From Acinetobacter sp. ANC 4169 (lineage in GTDB: Bacteria; Pseudomonadota; Gammaproteobacteria; Pseudomonadales; Moraxellaceae), in contig NZ_NEGE01000003.1 of assembly GCF_002135355.1 (NCBI RefSeq), positions 62,001 to 126,000 on the forward strand: 64,000 bases of DNA, in the 5' to 3' direction. The notes beneath the pieces were generated by a model. That model was not told where the DNA came from. It was given only the letters and a program-made list of their open reading frames with translations, and searched no databases. Positions 26,346-33,823 of the stretch are shown here, in pieces (the stretch's first letter is position 1; every line of letters begins with the position of its first letter). The translations under genes were made by a program, and so were the position numbers.

Positions 26346-26379
26346 TTTTTCTATACCGCCATCTTAACACAATTGCGAT

Positions 26380-27009
26380 TCATACTAAGCTGTCTACCCG
26401 AATCGACAATGCTTTCTGCACAGCTGGACGTGCAGTTAAACGCTCAACATACTCTTTGACCAGAGGATAGTCTTCGAGCTGAATTTGCTGCCATTCATGG
26501 CGTAAAATCCACGGTAAAATGGCCATATCAGCAATCGAATATTCCCCGGCCACATACTTCTGACCAATCAGCTGCTTATTCAGCACGCCATATAAACGTT
26601 TAGTCTCGGCTACATAACGCTCAATTGCATAGGGAATTTTTTCAGCTGCAAAACGACCAAAATGATGGTTCTGCCCCAGCATCGGCCCCAAACCCCCCAT
26701 TTGCCACATCAGCCATTGCTCGACTTCAACGCGCTGCTGTTCATCGGTAGGATAATACAGCCCGGTTTTACGGCCCAAATACTGCAAAATGGCACCAGAC
26801 TCAAACACGGAAATCGCATCGCCATTTGGACCATCCTGATCCACAATGGCTGGAATTTTATTGTTAGGAGAAATACGTAAAAAGTCAGGTTGAAACTGAT
26901 CATTTTCTAAAATATTGATGGGAAAAATTTGATAATCCAAACCCATTTCTTCTAATGCTATTGTAATTTTATGACCATTGGGCGTTCCCCAATAATAGAG
27001 ATCAATCAT
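26380..27009 (-). CDS. Glutathione S-transferase family protein
   Basis: 209 residues with an N-terminal thioredoxin-like domain (MIDLYYWGTPNGHKITIALEE, with the SNAIL/TRAIL-type region NNKIPAIVD and the glutathione-contacting VFESGAILQYL at about 68-78). An all-helical C-terminal domain follows (SIADMAILPWILRH). The start MIDLYYWGTPNGHK resembles YghU/YfcG-type nu-class enzymes that use the disulfide of glutathione. The substrate cannot be assigned. Monocistronic, divergent from the small heat-shock gene. Confidence 0.85.
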   Translation of the reverse strand: MIDLYYWGTPNGHKITIALEEMGLDYQIFPINILENDQFQPDFLRISPNNKIPAIVDQDGPNGDAISVFESGAILQYLGRKTGLYYPTDEQQRVEVEQWLMWQMGGLGPMLGQNHHFGRFAAEKIPYAIERYVAETKRLYGVLNKQLIGQKYVAGEYSIADMAILPWILRHEWQQIQLEDYPLVKEYVERLTARPAVQKALSIRVDSLV

Positions 27010-27195
27010 GTTTCTTACCTTTTGCCTTTTTCGTTTTACATCACATTATTGAACGATATGCTTAGTTATAGCATGTTTTTTATGAATAAATCTTAATCTT
27101 AGCTTAAGCTTAAAAGCCCAAATACCTATCTAAATAATGATTTTAATTCGGCATTATTCATTTTTTCATGCTTTAAAAACATTTTATTGCAATGA

Positions 27196-27225
27196 TTGAA
27201 AATACCCAAAACAGTCTTATATAAA
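27196..27225 (+). promoter_or_regulatory. Candidate promoter of the small heat-shock gene
   Basis: TTGAAA (27196-27201) with TATATA (27218-27223, 16-base spacing) or TATAAA (27220-27225, 18-base spacing). TTGAAA also matches the -35 of heat-shock sigma32 promoters, but no CCCCAT-type -10 is present. Confidence 0.4.
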
Positions 27226-27267
27226 AAATAGAGCAATGATCTTTTCCAAGATTGCTTCAAATACTAT

Positions 27268-27333
27268 GGCTGCAATAACAAACAGCCTTTTATCTTGTTT
27301 ATAAAACTTCGTGATCCTCAGGAGGTTCTATCA
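27268..27333 (+). promoter_or_regulatory. Candidate RNA thermometer in the heat-shock gene leader
   Basis: A first hairpin GGCTG (27268-27272) / CAGCC (27283-27287) is followed by a weak one that captures the ribosome-binding site AGGAGG (27320-27325): TGAT (27312-27315) with ATCA (27330-27333), and CCT (27316-27318) with AGG (27323-27325). The weak, bulged stem over the Shine-Dalgarno resembles ROSE-type thermometers of ibpA genes. Confidence 0.4.
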
Positions 27334-27795
27334 ATGAGCAGTTTCAGTCTTAGTCCCCTATTTCGCCGAAGCATTGGCTTTGACCGTTTAAATGATCTAT
27401 TCGATTATGCCATGCAAAGTGATACGCCCAATTACCCCCACTATAACATTGAAAAAACAGGCGACAATAATTACCGCATTGTTGTTGCCACTGCCGGATT
27501 TAATCAGGATCAACTAGAGATTAATATCGAAAATCAAGTACTCACCATCACAGGTAAAGCAGTTGATGAGTCTTCAGACACAACGGTTGAGTTTCTGCAT
27601 AAAGGTATTGCCAGCCGTTCCTTTAAACTGTCGCTACGCCTGGATGAACATATAGAGGTACAACAAGCCGATTATGAAAATGGTTTATTGAAAATAGACT
27701 TACAACGTTCTGTGCCTGAAGAGGCCCTGCCACGCCAAATTCCAATTGGAGGCAAAGCCACTGAACAGCTCGCTTCACCCGAAAAGGACAAATGA
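27334..27795 (+). CDS. Small heat-shock protein (Hsp20/IbpA family)
   Basis: 153-residue holdase chaperone that coats unfolding proteins for later refolding. The alpha-crystallin domain spans about 38-130 with NYRIVVATAGFNQDQLEINIENQVLTITGK cut into VVATAGF and the LTITGK strand, KGIASRSFKLSLRLDEHI and NGLLKIDLQR. The N-terminus LSPLFRRSIGFDRLNDLFD is IbpA-like. The C-terminal anchoring motif is likely RQIPI (IxI). Start 27334 is fixed by AGGAGG at 27320-27325; a more upstream in-frame ATG is not needed. The leader may act as a thermosensor. Confidence 0.92.
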   Translation: MSSFSLSPLFRRSIGFDRLNDLFDYAMQSDTPNYPHYNIEKTGDNNYRIVVATAGFNQDQLEINIENQVLTITGKAVDESSDTTVEFLHKGIASRSFKLSLRLDEHIEVQQADYENGLLKIDLQRSVPEEALPRQIPIGGKATEQLASPEKDK

Positions 27796-27800
27796 AAGAT

Positions 27801-27830
27801 AAAAAGACCCGCCAATAACGGGTCTTTTTT
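27801..27830 (+). terminator. Terminator of the heat-shock gene
   Basis: AAAAAGACCCG (27801-27811) and CGGGTCTTTTTT (27819-27830), loop CCAATAA. Confidence 0.8.
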
Positions 27831-27934
27831 ATAACCATCCTAAGATCATCAAACACACTGGATTGTCTTTGCCATATACTGACTAAAAAGCGCTTAAAAA
27901 CTCAAAACAATAGTTTAAATAAAACAGGTCTATC

Positions 27935-28330
27935 ATGAACTATACAAGACAGCCTCAGCTTAACCCCATCAGCTTATTTATTATCTTATTCTTTTCCCTG
28001 CTATTGGTGCTTCTTTTGCTGTTCGGCTGGCCACATTATAAAGTGTGGAAACAAGGCATGGACGGCCAAGCTGCGCTAGCAGAAGCGGAACAATCCAAAA
28101 TGATTCAAGTGCAAGTCGCTAAAGCAGAACTGGAAAGCGCCAAGCTTCGTGCTGAAGCGATTAAATTGGTCGGACAAGCGGCTAAAGATTATCCTGAATA
28201 CCGTAAACAGGAATTCATTGGTGCCTTTGGTGAAGCATTACGCGATGGGCGGATTCAACAAATCATCTACGTCCCGACTGAAGCCAACATTCCCATTGTT
28301 GAAGCAGGCAAGCAGAGTGCTGCGCAATAA
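27935..28330 (+). CDS. Single-span membrane protein resembling the end of a Band-7/SPFH protein
   Basis: 131 residues: a strong N-terminal membrane helix (about 12-31, ISLFIILFFSLLLVLLLLFG), then a charged helical stretch (AEAEQSKMIQVQVAKAELES, AEAIKLVGQAAKDYPEYRKQ) and QIIYVPTEANIPIVEA. The Ala/Glu-rich helix and the YVPTEANIPI block resemble the C-terminal part of stomatin/prohibitin-like proteins, but the SPFH beta domain is absent. It is either a reduced family member or an independent small protein. The gene looks intact, with its own terminator. Confidence 0.65.
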   Translation: MNYTRQPQLNPISLFIILFFSLLLVLLLLFGWPHYKVWKQGMDGQAALAEAEQSKMIQVQVAKAELESAKLRAEAIKLVGQAAKDYPEYRKQEFIGAFGEALRDGRIQQIIYVPTEANIPIVEAGKQSAAQ

Positions 28331-28384
28331 GGCACATATCTAGGTAATAAGAATTTTAGTATTTCTCACAAAAATCAGCCATAA

Positions 28385-28410
28385 AAAAGCACTGCCATTG
28401 CAGTGCTTTT
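28385..28410. terminator. Bidirectional terminator downstream of infC
   Basis: AAAAGCACTG (28385-28394), loop CCATTG, CAGTGCTTTT (28401-28410). It separates the thrS-infC operon from the convergent Band-7-like gene. Confidence 0.85.
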
Positions 28411-28425
28411 CTAATCAATGAGTGC

Positions 28426-28977
28426 TTACTTTTTACGTTTTGGTCCAAGTAGCATACCCATTTGACGGCCTTCCATTTTTGGTGTTTGTTCAACTACACC
28501 GAATTCAGCTACATCTGCTTCAACTTTTTGCAATTGAGCAAGACCGAGTTGTTGGTGAGCCATTTCACGACCACGGAAGCGTAGAGTGATTTTTACCTTG
28601 TTGCCTTCTTCAAGGAACTTGATAATGGCACGTAATTTTACGTTGTAATCACCAACATCAGTCGCAGGGCGTAGCTTGATTTCTTTCACCTGTACTTGAT
28701 GCTGTTTTTTCTTCGCTTCTTTCTGCTTTTGCTTAAGATCAAACAAATGCTTGTTGAAGTCCATGATTTTACAAACAGGTGGCTCAGCATTTGCTACGAT
28801 CTCTACAAGATCAAGCTCAACGCTTTCTGCAGCACGCAAGGCATCAGCCAAGCTTACAATACCTTTTTGCTCGCCATTTTCGTCTACAAGACGGACTTCT
28901 TTTGCACGAATTTCATCATTCAAGGCAGGACGGTTTGATTTGTTACCGCCCTGTTGATTACGGTCAGGCTGTTTAAT
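28426..28977 (-). CDS. infC: Translation initiation factor IF-3 with AUU start codon
   Basis: 183-residue factor that keeps ribosomal subunits apart and proofreads the start codon. The first domain includes [21 protein letters not shown], then a lysine-rich linker ([13 protein letters not shown]). The second domain has [17 protein letters not shown] and ends LLGPKRKK. The start is ATT at 28977, giving [19 protein letters not shown] before LNDEIRA. A TTG 18 codons downstream would truncate the usual N-terminal tail. GGAG in the end of thrS is correctly spaced to the ATT, five bases after the thrS stop. A non-AUG start makes infC self-limiting, as known in E. coli. Confidence 0.93.
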   Translation of the reverse strand: MKQPDRNQQGGNKSNRPALNDEIRAKEVRLVDENGEQKGIVSLADALRAAESVELDLVEIVANAEPPVCKIMDFNKHLFDLKQKQKEAKKKQHQVQVKEIKLRPATDVGDYNVKLRAIIKFLEEGNKVKITLRFRGREMAHQQLGLAQLQKVEADVAEFGVVEQTPKMEGRQMGMLLGPKRKK

Positions 28978-28982
28978 CGCTG

Positions 28983-30905
28983 TTACTCCACAATGTACCG
29001 GCCGCGTTCGGCAACGGCTGCTTTCACTAGGTCAACGAAGGCATCGATTGACATAGTACCTAAATTTTTTCCTGAGCGGGTACGCACGTTCACTGTACCT
29101 TCCTCAACTTCACGGTCCCCTAGAACCAGTAAGTAAGGAATACGCTCTAAAGTACGTTCACGAATCTTAAAGCCGATTTTCTCATTTCTCAAGTCAGAAA
29201 TTGCTCGAATACCGCTTTCTTTAAGTTTAGCGACGACTGACTCACATGCTTCAGCTTGCGAATCGGTAATGTTCATCACACACGCTTGAACTGGCGACAA
29301 CCAAGGTGGCATAAAGCCTGCGTAGTGTTCAATCAGTATACCAATAAAACGCTCAAAACTGCCAAGAATTGCACGATGTAACATAACCGGCTGATCACGG
29401 TCGTTATCTTCTGTTACATAAGAGGCATCTAAACGCTCAGGCAAGTTAAAGTCGCACTGAATAGTACCACATTGCCAGATACGGCCTAAGCAGTCTTTCA
29501 ATGAGAATTCAATTTTCGGACCGTAGAATGCACCTTCACCCGGTTGAAGATCCCACGCAAGACCTGCAGCATCTAAAGCATCTGCCAAAGATTTTTCTGC
29601 CATATCCCAAAGTTTGTCATCACCTACACGTTTTTCTGGACGTGTCGACAATTTCATTTGCACTTCTTCAAAGCCAAAGTCTTTGTAGACATCAAGGGTT
29701 AACTTGATGAAGTCCGCAACTTCTTGACCAATTTGTTCTTTAGTACAGAAAATGTGTGCATCATCTTGAGTAAAGCCACGTACACGCATAATACCGTGCA
29801 ATGAACCTGATGGCTCGTTACGGTGACATGAACCAAATTCTGCAAGACGTACAGGTAAGTCACGGTACGATTTTAAACCTTGGTTGAACACTTGTACGTG
29901 ACAAGGACAGTTCATCGGTTTTACCGCATAGTTGCGGTTTTCAGAATGCGTGGTAAACATGTTGTCTGCATAGTTTGCAGCATGTCCTGATTTTTCCCAA
30001 AGGGTGAAATCAACCACTTGCGGAGTACGGATTTCAAGGTAACCGTTGGCTTGCTGAACTTTACGCATGTACTGTTCAAGTACCTGATAAATAGTCCAGC
30101 CATTTGGATGCCAGAACACCATACCCGGTGCTTCTTCCTGCATATGGAACAAGTCAAGCGCTTTACCGATTTTACGGTGATCGCGTTTTTCAGCTTCTTC
30201 AATACGTTTGATATAAGCTGCTAACTGTTTTTTGTCTGCCCAAGCTGTACCGTAGATACGTTGCAGCTGTTCATTTTTCGCATCACCGCGCCAGTAAGCG
30301 CCAGAGATTTTAGTCAGCTTGAACGATTTTAAGAATTTGGTATTCGGTACGTGCGGACCACGGCACATATCCAAATAATCTTGATGGTAGTACAAGCCCA
30401 TTTGTGTTTCTTCAGGCATGTCTTCAATCAAGCGGAGTTTGTATTCTTCGCCACGTGCTGTGAATTCTTTAATCACTTCATCACGCGGTGTCATTTTTTT
30501 GATGACATCATAGTCTTGGTCGATGAGCTTTTTCATACGCTCTTCGATGGCTGCCATGTCGTCTAAAGTAAATGGACGCGGCATCCAGATGTCATAGTAG
30601 AAACCTTCTTCAATGACTGGGCCAATAACCATTTTTGCTTCTGGGAACAATTGCTTAACCGCATGGCCGACCAAGTGTGCACAAGAGTGACGAATGATAT
30701 GAATACCATCTTCATCTTTAGGCGTGATAATTTGTAGGGTTGCATCTTCGGTGATGAGATCAGACGCATCAACCAAACGATCGTTTACACGACCAGCAAC
30801 TGTATTTTTTGCAAGACCGGGACCAATGCTAAGTGCAACGTCCATCACAGATACGGCTTGATCAAATTGTTTTTGATCGCCATTTGGCAAAGTGATAATT
30901 GGCAT
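28983..30905 (-). CDS. thrS: Threonyl-tRNA synthetase
   Basis: 640-residue class II synthetase charging tRNA-Thr. It has an N-terminal TGS domain ([15 protein letters not shown]), the editing domain with zinc-type HxxxH in [11 protein letters not shown], and the catalytic core ([72 protein letters not shown]). The anticodon-binding domain ([27 protein letters not shown]) completes it; motif blocks are given in pieces. It is first gene of an operon with infC. The leader carries a hairpin imitating the tRNA-Thr anticodon arm at 30922-30950, pointing to translational autoregulation. Confidence 0.97.
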   Translation of the reverse strand: MPIITLPNGDQKQFDQAVSVMDVALSIGPGLAKNTVAGRVNDRLVDASDLITEDATLQIITPKDEDGIHIIRHSCAHLVGHAVKQLFPEAKMVIGPVIEEGFYYDIWMPRPFTLDDMAAIEERMKKLIDQDYDVIKKMTPRDEVIKEFTARGEEYKLRLIEDMPEETQMGLYYHQDYLDMCRGPHVPNTKFLKSFKLTKISGAYWRGDAKNEQLQRIYGTAWADKKQLAAYIKRIEEAEKRDHRKIGKALDLFHMQEEAPGMVFWHPNGWTIYQVLEQYMRKVQQANGYLEIRTPQVVDFTLWEKSGHAANYADNMFTTHSENRNYAVKPMNCPCHVQVFNQGLKSYRDLPVRLAEFGSCHRNEPSGSLHGIMRVRGFTQDDAHIFCTKEQIGQEVADFIKLTLDVYKDFGFEEVQMKLSTRPEKRVGDDKLWDMAEKSLADALDAAGLAWDLQPGEGAFYGPKIEFSLKDCLGRIWQCGTIQCDFNLPERLDASYVTEDNDRDQPVMLHRAILGSFERFIGILIEHYAGFMPPWLSPVQACVMNITDSQAEACESVVAKLKESGIRAISDLRNEKIGFKIRERTLERIPYLLVLGDREVEEGTVNVRTRSGKNLGTMSIDAFVDLVKAAVAERGRYIVE

Positions 30906-30921
30906 AAAAAATCCTTAAGGA

Positions 30922-30950
30922 GTGATGCCCCGTACCATAGGGCATGTCAC
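30922..30950 (-). promoter_or_regulatory. thrS operator: hairpin imitating the tRNA-Thr(GGU) anticodon arm
   Basis: On the minus strand, GUGA..UGCCCU pairs with GGGGCA..UCAC (a two-base CA bulge on the 5' side) around a 7-base loop AUGGUAC. Read as an anticodon loop, it has U33, anticodon GGU at 34-36 and A37, as in tRNA-Thr(GGU). The hairpin ends 17 bases before the thrS ATG and directly abuts UCCUUAAGGA, which contains the ribosome-binding site. E. coli ThrRS represses its own mRNA by binding such a mimic; here the same is inferred. Confidence 0.7.
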
Positions 30951-31138
30951 CGCGAGATTATGATCGAGGCAGAACCTCAAAAGATAAAAACGGTGGATAA
31001 ATAAAAATCGCCTAGAATTTTACACGTCTTATCCACAGGATTAAACCTTTTCACCTAGAAAATTCGCGATTTGGCTGATTTTGAATTTATTTGCCAATGT
31101 GCTGCTATCCTCCTAATTAGGCATTGCGGCTGTCATTT

Positions 31139-32293
31139 TTATTCTCTAAAGCTATCCCATGCTTCGAATTTACCCTGTGCATAGGCATAGAGCTGAGCAA
31201 ATTGCGGGATAATCGCTTCACTCTGGGTTGGCCTTAAAAACACATAATCATCCCGCTCAATCTCACAGGATTTTGGCACCAGCAGCATTTCCTGATTGCT
31301 ACTGCGCCCATACAAGCGATGCAGCTTGCTTTTTTCAGGATAAATATAAGCGGCCTGCCAATAGCCACCGTACACAAACAGGGCTTTATATTGATGTGGA
31401 AAATGATTCAGCAGTTCCAGACCCGGCAATTGGCTATGGCGCAAAACTTTTAAGACTGGCGTGGCAATCCATAAGGCACATTTTAAAGCAGATAAAGTGT
31501 CCAGATCAAAATCACTCGGCTTGAGCAGCATGGAACCAAAAGCCAGATCATTACAGACACTTTGCTGGCAATGCTGCATAAAGGTCGGACTGCCGCCACC
31601 GTTAAAACATAAGTTTTCATGCCATAAATTGGGAAATTGCTGCCGAATGATGTCTTGGTACTGTTGATAACTTTGCTGCGATTGTTGATAACTCTTTTCG
31701 GCAGACTTTAAAACTTTCGGCAATTTGGCGACATGAGCGTCATAGCCCATTAAACCGGTGAATTTAAGATGAGCCGAATGTTGCTGGATCAGCTTGAGTA
31801 AAGCCCGAAATTGCTGTGGATTTTGTACTCCACCCCGATGCAGTCCCACATCAATTTCAATATTCACATTCAAGCGGATGTTAAACCATTGCGCCAGCTG
31901 CAAATATTGTTGCAAGCGCCCCAGATCATCAATCAGCCATTGAATATTAAGTTGCTGATCAGGTATAGCCTGATAAAACCGTTCCACTGCGTGTATGGGC
32001 ATGGGTTTACCCAGCAAGATATCGGCCTGTGGAAATGCTGCGCTAATGGTAGAAATATGTGGAAGATGGAACAGCATAAAACGCTGGGTATGCAGTTTTT
32101 CACTGGCCAGTTTCAGCAGCGGCAGACTGGCGAGGGATTTCACCACCAGGCGCGGGTTTAATTGCGCAGGCAGCTGTGACTGGACATAGCCCAGATTATG
32201 TTGATATTGCGCAAAATCCAGAATCAGCTGTGGTGTTCCGGTACCGTGCTGGTTTAAATCCTGCGTCAGTTGCTGAAAGTAGTTTGATTGCAT
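31139..32293 (-). CDS. DSD1/D-threonine-aldolase-like PLP enzyme
   Basis: 384-residue fold-type III (alanine-racemase-like) PLP enzyme. The likely Schiff-base Lys is in PRLVVKSLASLPLLKLA (about residue 53). Also seen are VNIEIDVGLHRGGV, FTGLMGYDAHVA, FNGGGSPTF (phosphate-binding glycines), and near the C-terminus CEIERDDYVFLRPTQSE, where family members bind a divalent metal. Related enzymes are D-threonine aldolase and D-serine dehydratase; the actual substrate is unknown. ATG 32293 follows GAGGAG; a GTG three bases upstream is less well spaced. It lies 15 bases after a lactone-oxidase gene, probably one operon. Confidence 0.8.
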   Translation of the reverse strand: MQSNYFQQLTQDLNQHGTGTPQLILDFAQYQHNLGYVQSQLPAQLNPRLVVKSLASLPLLKLASEKLHTQRFMLFHLPHISTISAAFPQADILLGKPMPIHAVERFYQAIPDQQLNIQWLIDDLGRLQQYLQLAQWFNIRLNVNIEIDVGLHRGGVQNPQQFRALLKLIQQHSAHLKFTGLMGYDAHVAKLPKVLKSAEKSYQQSQQSYQQYQDIIRQQFPNLWHENLCFNGGGSPTFMQHCQQSVCNDLAFGSMLLKPSDFDLDTLSALKCALWIATPVLKVLRHSQLPGLELLNHFPHQYKALFVYGGYWQAAYIYPEKSKLHRLYGRSSNQEMLLVPKSCEIERDDYVFLRPTQSEAIIPQFAQLYAYAQGKFEAWDSFRE

Positions 32294-32308
32294 CACCCTC
32301 TCCTCATG

Positions 32309-33589
32309 TCAGAGCAGAAATAATTGCTTTAGATAGGGATTCAGCCATTTTTGCTGAGGGTCCAATTGCTGACGCAGGGCCATAAAATCGTCCCATTTCG
32401 GGTAGAGATCGCGCAGCGAGGCTGCGGTCATGGAATGCAATTTCCCCCAATGTGGTCTGCCCTGATATTTCTGCAATATGGGTTCGACCAAATCAAATAT
32501 CGCGTGATAATCCTGTTTATAAAACTGATGTATGGAAATGGACACTGAATCACGCTGATAAAAAGGACTTAACCAGATATCATCACCTTTGACATAACGG
32601 AATTCGATCGGGAAAAACATCGGCACATTCTGCTTCCTTAAGGTGGCTAAAACCTCCTCCAGACATTGCAGACCGAGTGACACCGGAAGCTGATATTCCA
32701 TTTCATTGAACCTGGTATTGCGGGGTGTGGGAAAAATACGGTTTGACCAATCCACATAACAACTCGGTTTGACAAAGACACTGAGCAGTTTTTGCAGATA
32801 AGGATTAGATGCAGGAAGAACCCGGGTCAATTCAGAACACATCGTTAATAAGGCATCTTCCGAAGGCCATGAATCTTGTCGCGGCTGAATGGTTTCATCC
32901 GTTTCATCCAGAGTTTTTAACATCACCTGATCCGAATGGATGAAAGCCCAAAATTCAATATGCCGGTGCTGGTTTTTCCATTGATCGATATGTGTAAATA
33001 CGTCCTGAATTGGACATAAGCGAATCTGCTCTTTTAATTTATAGCGGGGCCGATTTTGCAGGGTAATTTTGGTTAATATCCCCAGACTGCCCAGAGCAAC
33101 ACGTCCGGCCTGAAAGATATCGGTATTTTGCCAATCATCACATTGCAACAGCTCACCCTCTGTAGTTAGCAATTCAAAACCTTTAACGAAGGCAGATAAA
33201 CAGGGTAAACCTATGCCCGTGCCATGCGTACCGGTAGAGATCGCGCCCGCCAGACTTTGCTGATCAATATCACCCTGATTCAGCAGTGCCTGATTGATTG
33301 GAGCAAGATATTCGCCTAAATCTTCCAGGCGTATGCCCGCTTGCACTGTGCATTGCATTTTCACTTCATCAAAGGCAACTACGCCCTTTAAATGATCAAG
33401 ATTAAGCAGCACCTCATCGGTCTTAGCCAAAGCACTAAACGAATGCCCGGCGCCTACTGCACGAATCCTTGCATGCGATTTCACCAGTTGCTGGAGTTCA
33501 TTCAGCTGTCGAGGTTGAATAATTTCAGGATCAGCTTGCTGGCTTCCAGACCAGTTGTGCCATCCTTTATCCGCCTGTTGTATTTTCAT
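32309..33589 (-). CDS. D-arabinono-1,4-lactone oxidase-like FAD enzyme
   Basis: 426-residue vanillyl-alcohol-oxidase-type flavoprotein. The FAD-binding PCMH domain spans about 18-185 (IRAVGAGHSFSAL, AGIRLEDLGEYL, GAISTGTHGTG, ALGSLGILTKITL). The C-terminal ALO domain ends with the substrate motif RPHWGKLHS (about 393-401), followed by YPKWDDFMALRQQLDPQQKWLNPY. Family members oxidise aldonolactones or alditols with oxygen. The partner gene 15 bases downstream encodes a DSD1-type PLP enzyme, an unusual pair whose joint pathway is not known to me. Confidence 0.84.
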   Translation of the reverse strand: MKIQQADKGWHNWSGSQQADPEIIQPRQLNELQQLVKSHARIRAVGAGHSFSALAKTDEVLLNLDHLKGVVAFDEVKMQCTVQAGIRLEDLGEYLAPINQALLNQGDIDQQSLAGAISTGTHGTGIGLPCLSAFVKGFELLTTEGELLQCDDWQNTDIFQAGRVALGSLGILTKITLQNRPRYKLKEQIRLCPIQDVFTHIDQWKNQHRHIEFWAFIHSDQVMLKTLDETDETIQPRQDSWPSEDALLTMCSELTRVLPASNPYLQKLLSVFVKPSCYVDWSNRIFPTPRNTRFNEMEYQLPVSLGLQCLEEVLATLRKQNVPMFFPIEFRYVKGDDIWLSPFYQRDSVSISIHQFYKQDYHAIFDLVEPILQKYQGRPHWGKLHSMTAASLRDLYPKWDDFMALRQQLDPQQKWLNPYLKQLFLL

Positions 33590-33823
33590 TATTATTCCTT
33601 GGCTGATACTATTTTAATTGCCCAGTTAGAGTAAAATACCTAAAAAAGCAAATATGGGAACCCATGCGTTCAAAAAAAATCAGTGCTACAAAATATTTTA
33701 TTTATTTTTCAATATGTTAAAAATCTTTAAATAGTACTCGACTAAAGCATAAATGCAAGATTCTCAAGAAGTGCATATCTTTTTCAACAGGATATGAAAA
33801 CAAATATATAACGGAGTTTTAAA

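Larger units (their letters stand above)
27010..27333. other. Intergenic region, GST / small heat-shock protein
   Basis: A 324-base divergent region. The right half holds a candidate promoter (27196-27225) and a roughly 100-nt leader with two hairpins ahead of the heat-shock gene (27268-27287 and 27312-27333). The left half is AT-rich with no reading frame and should contain the GST promoter, which I could not place confidently. Confidence 0.5.
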
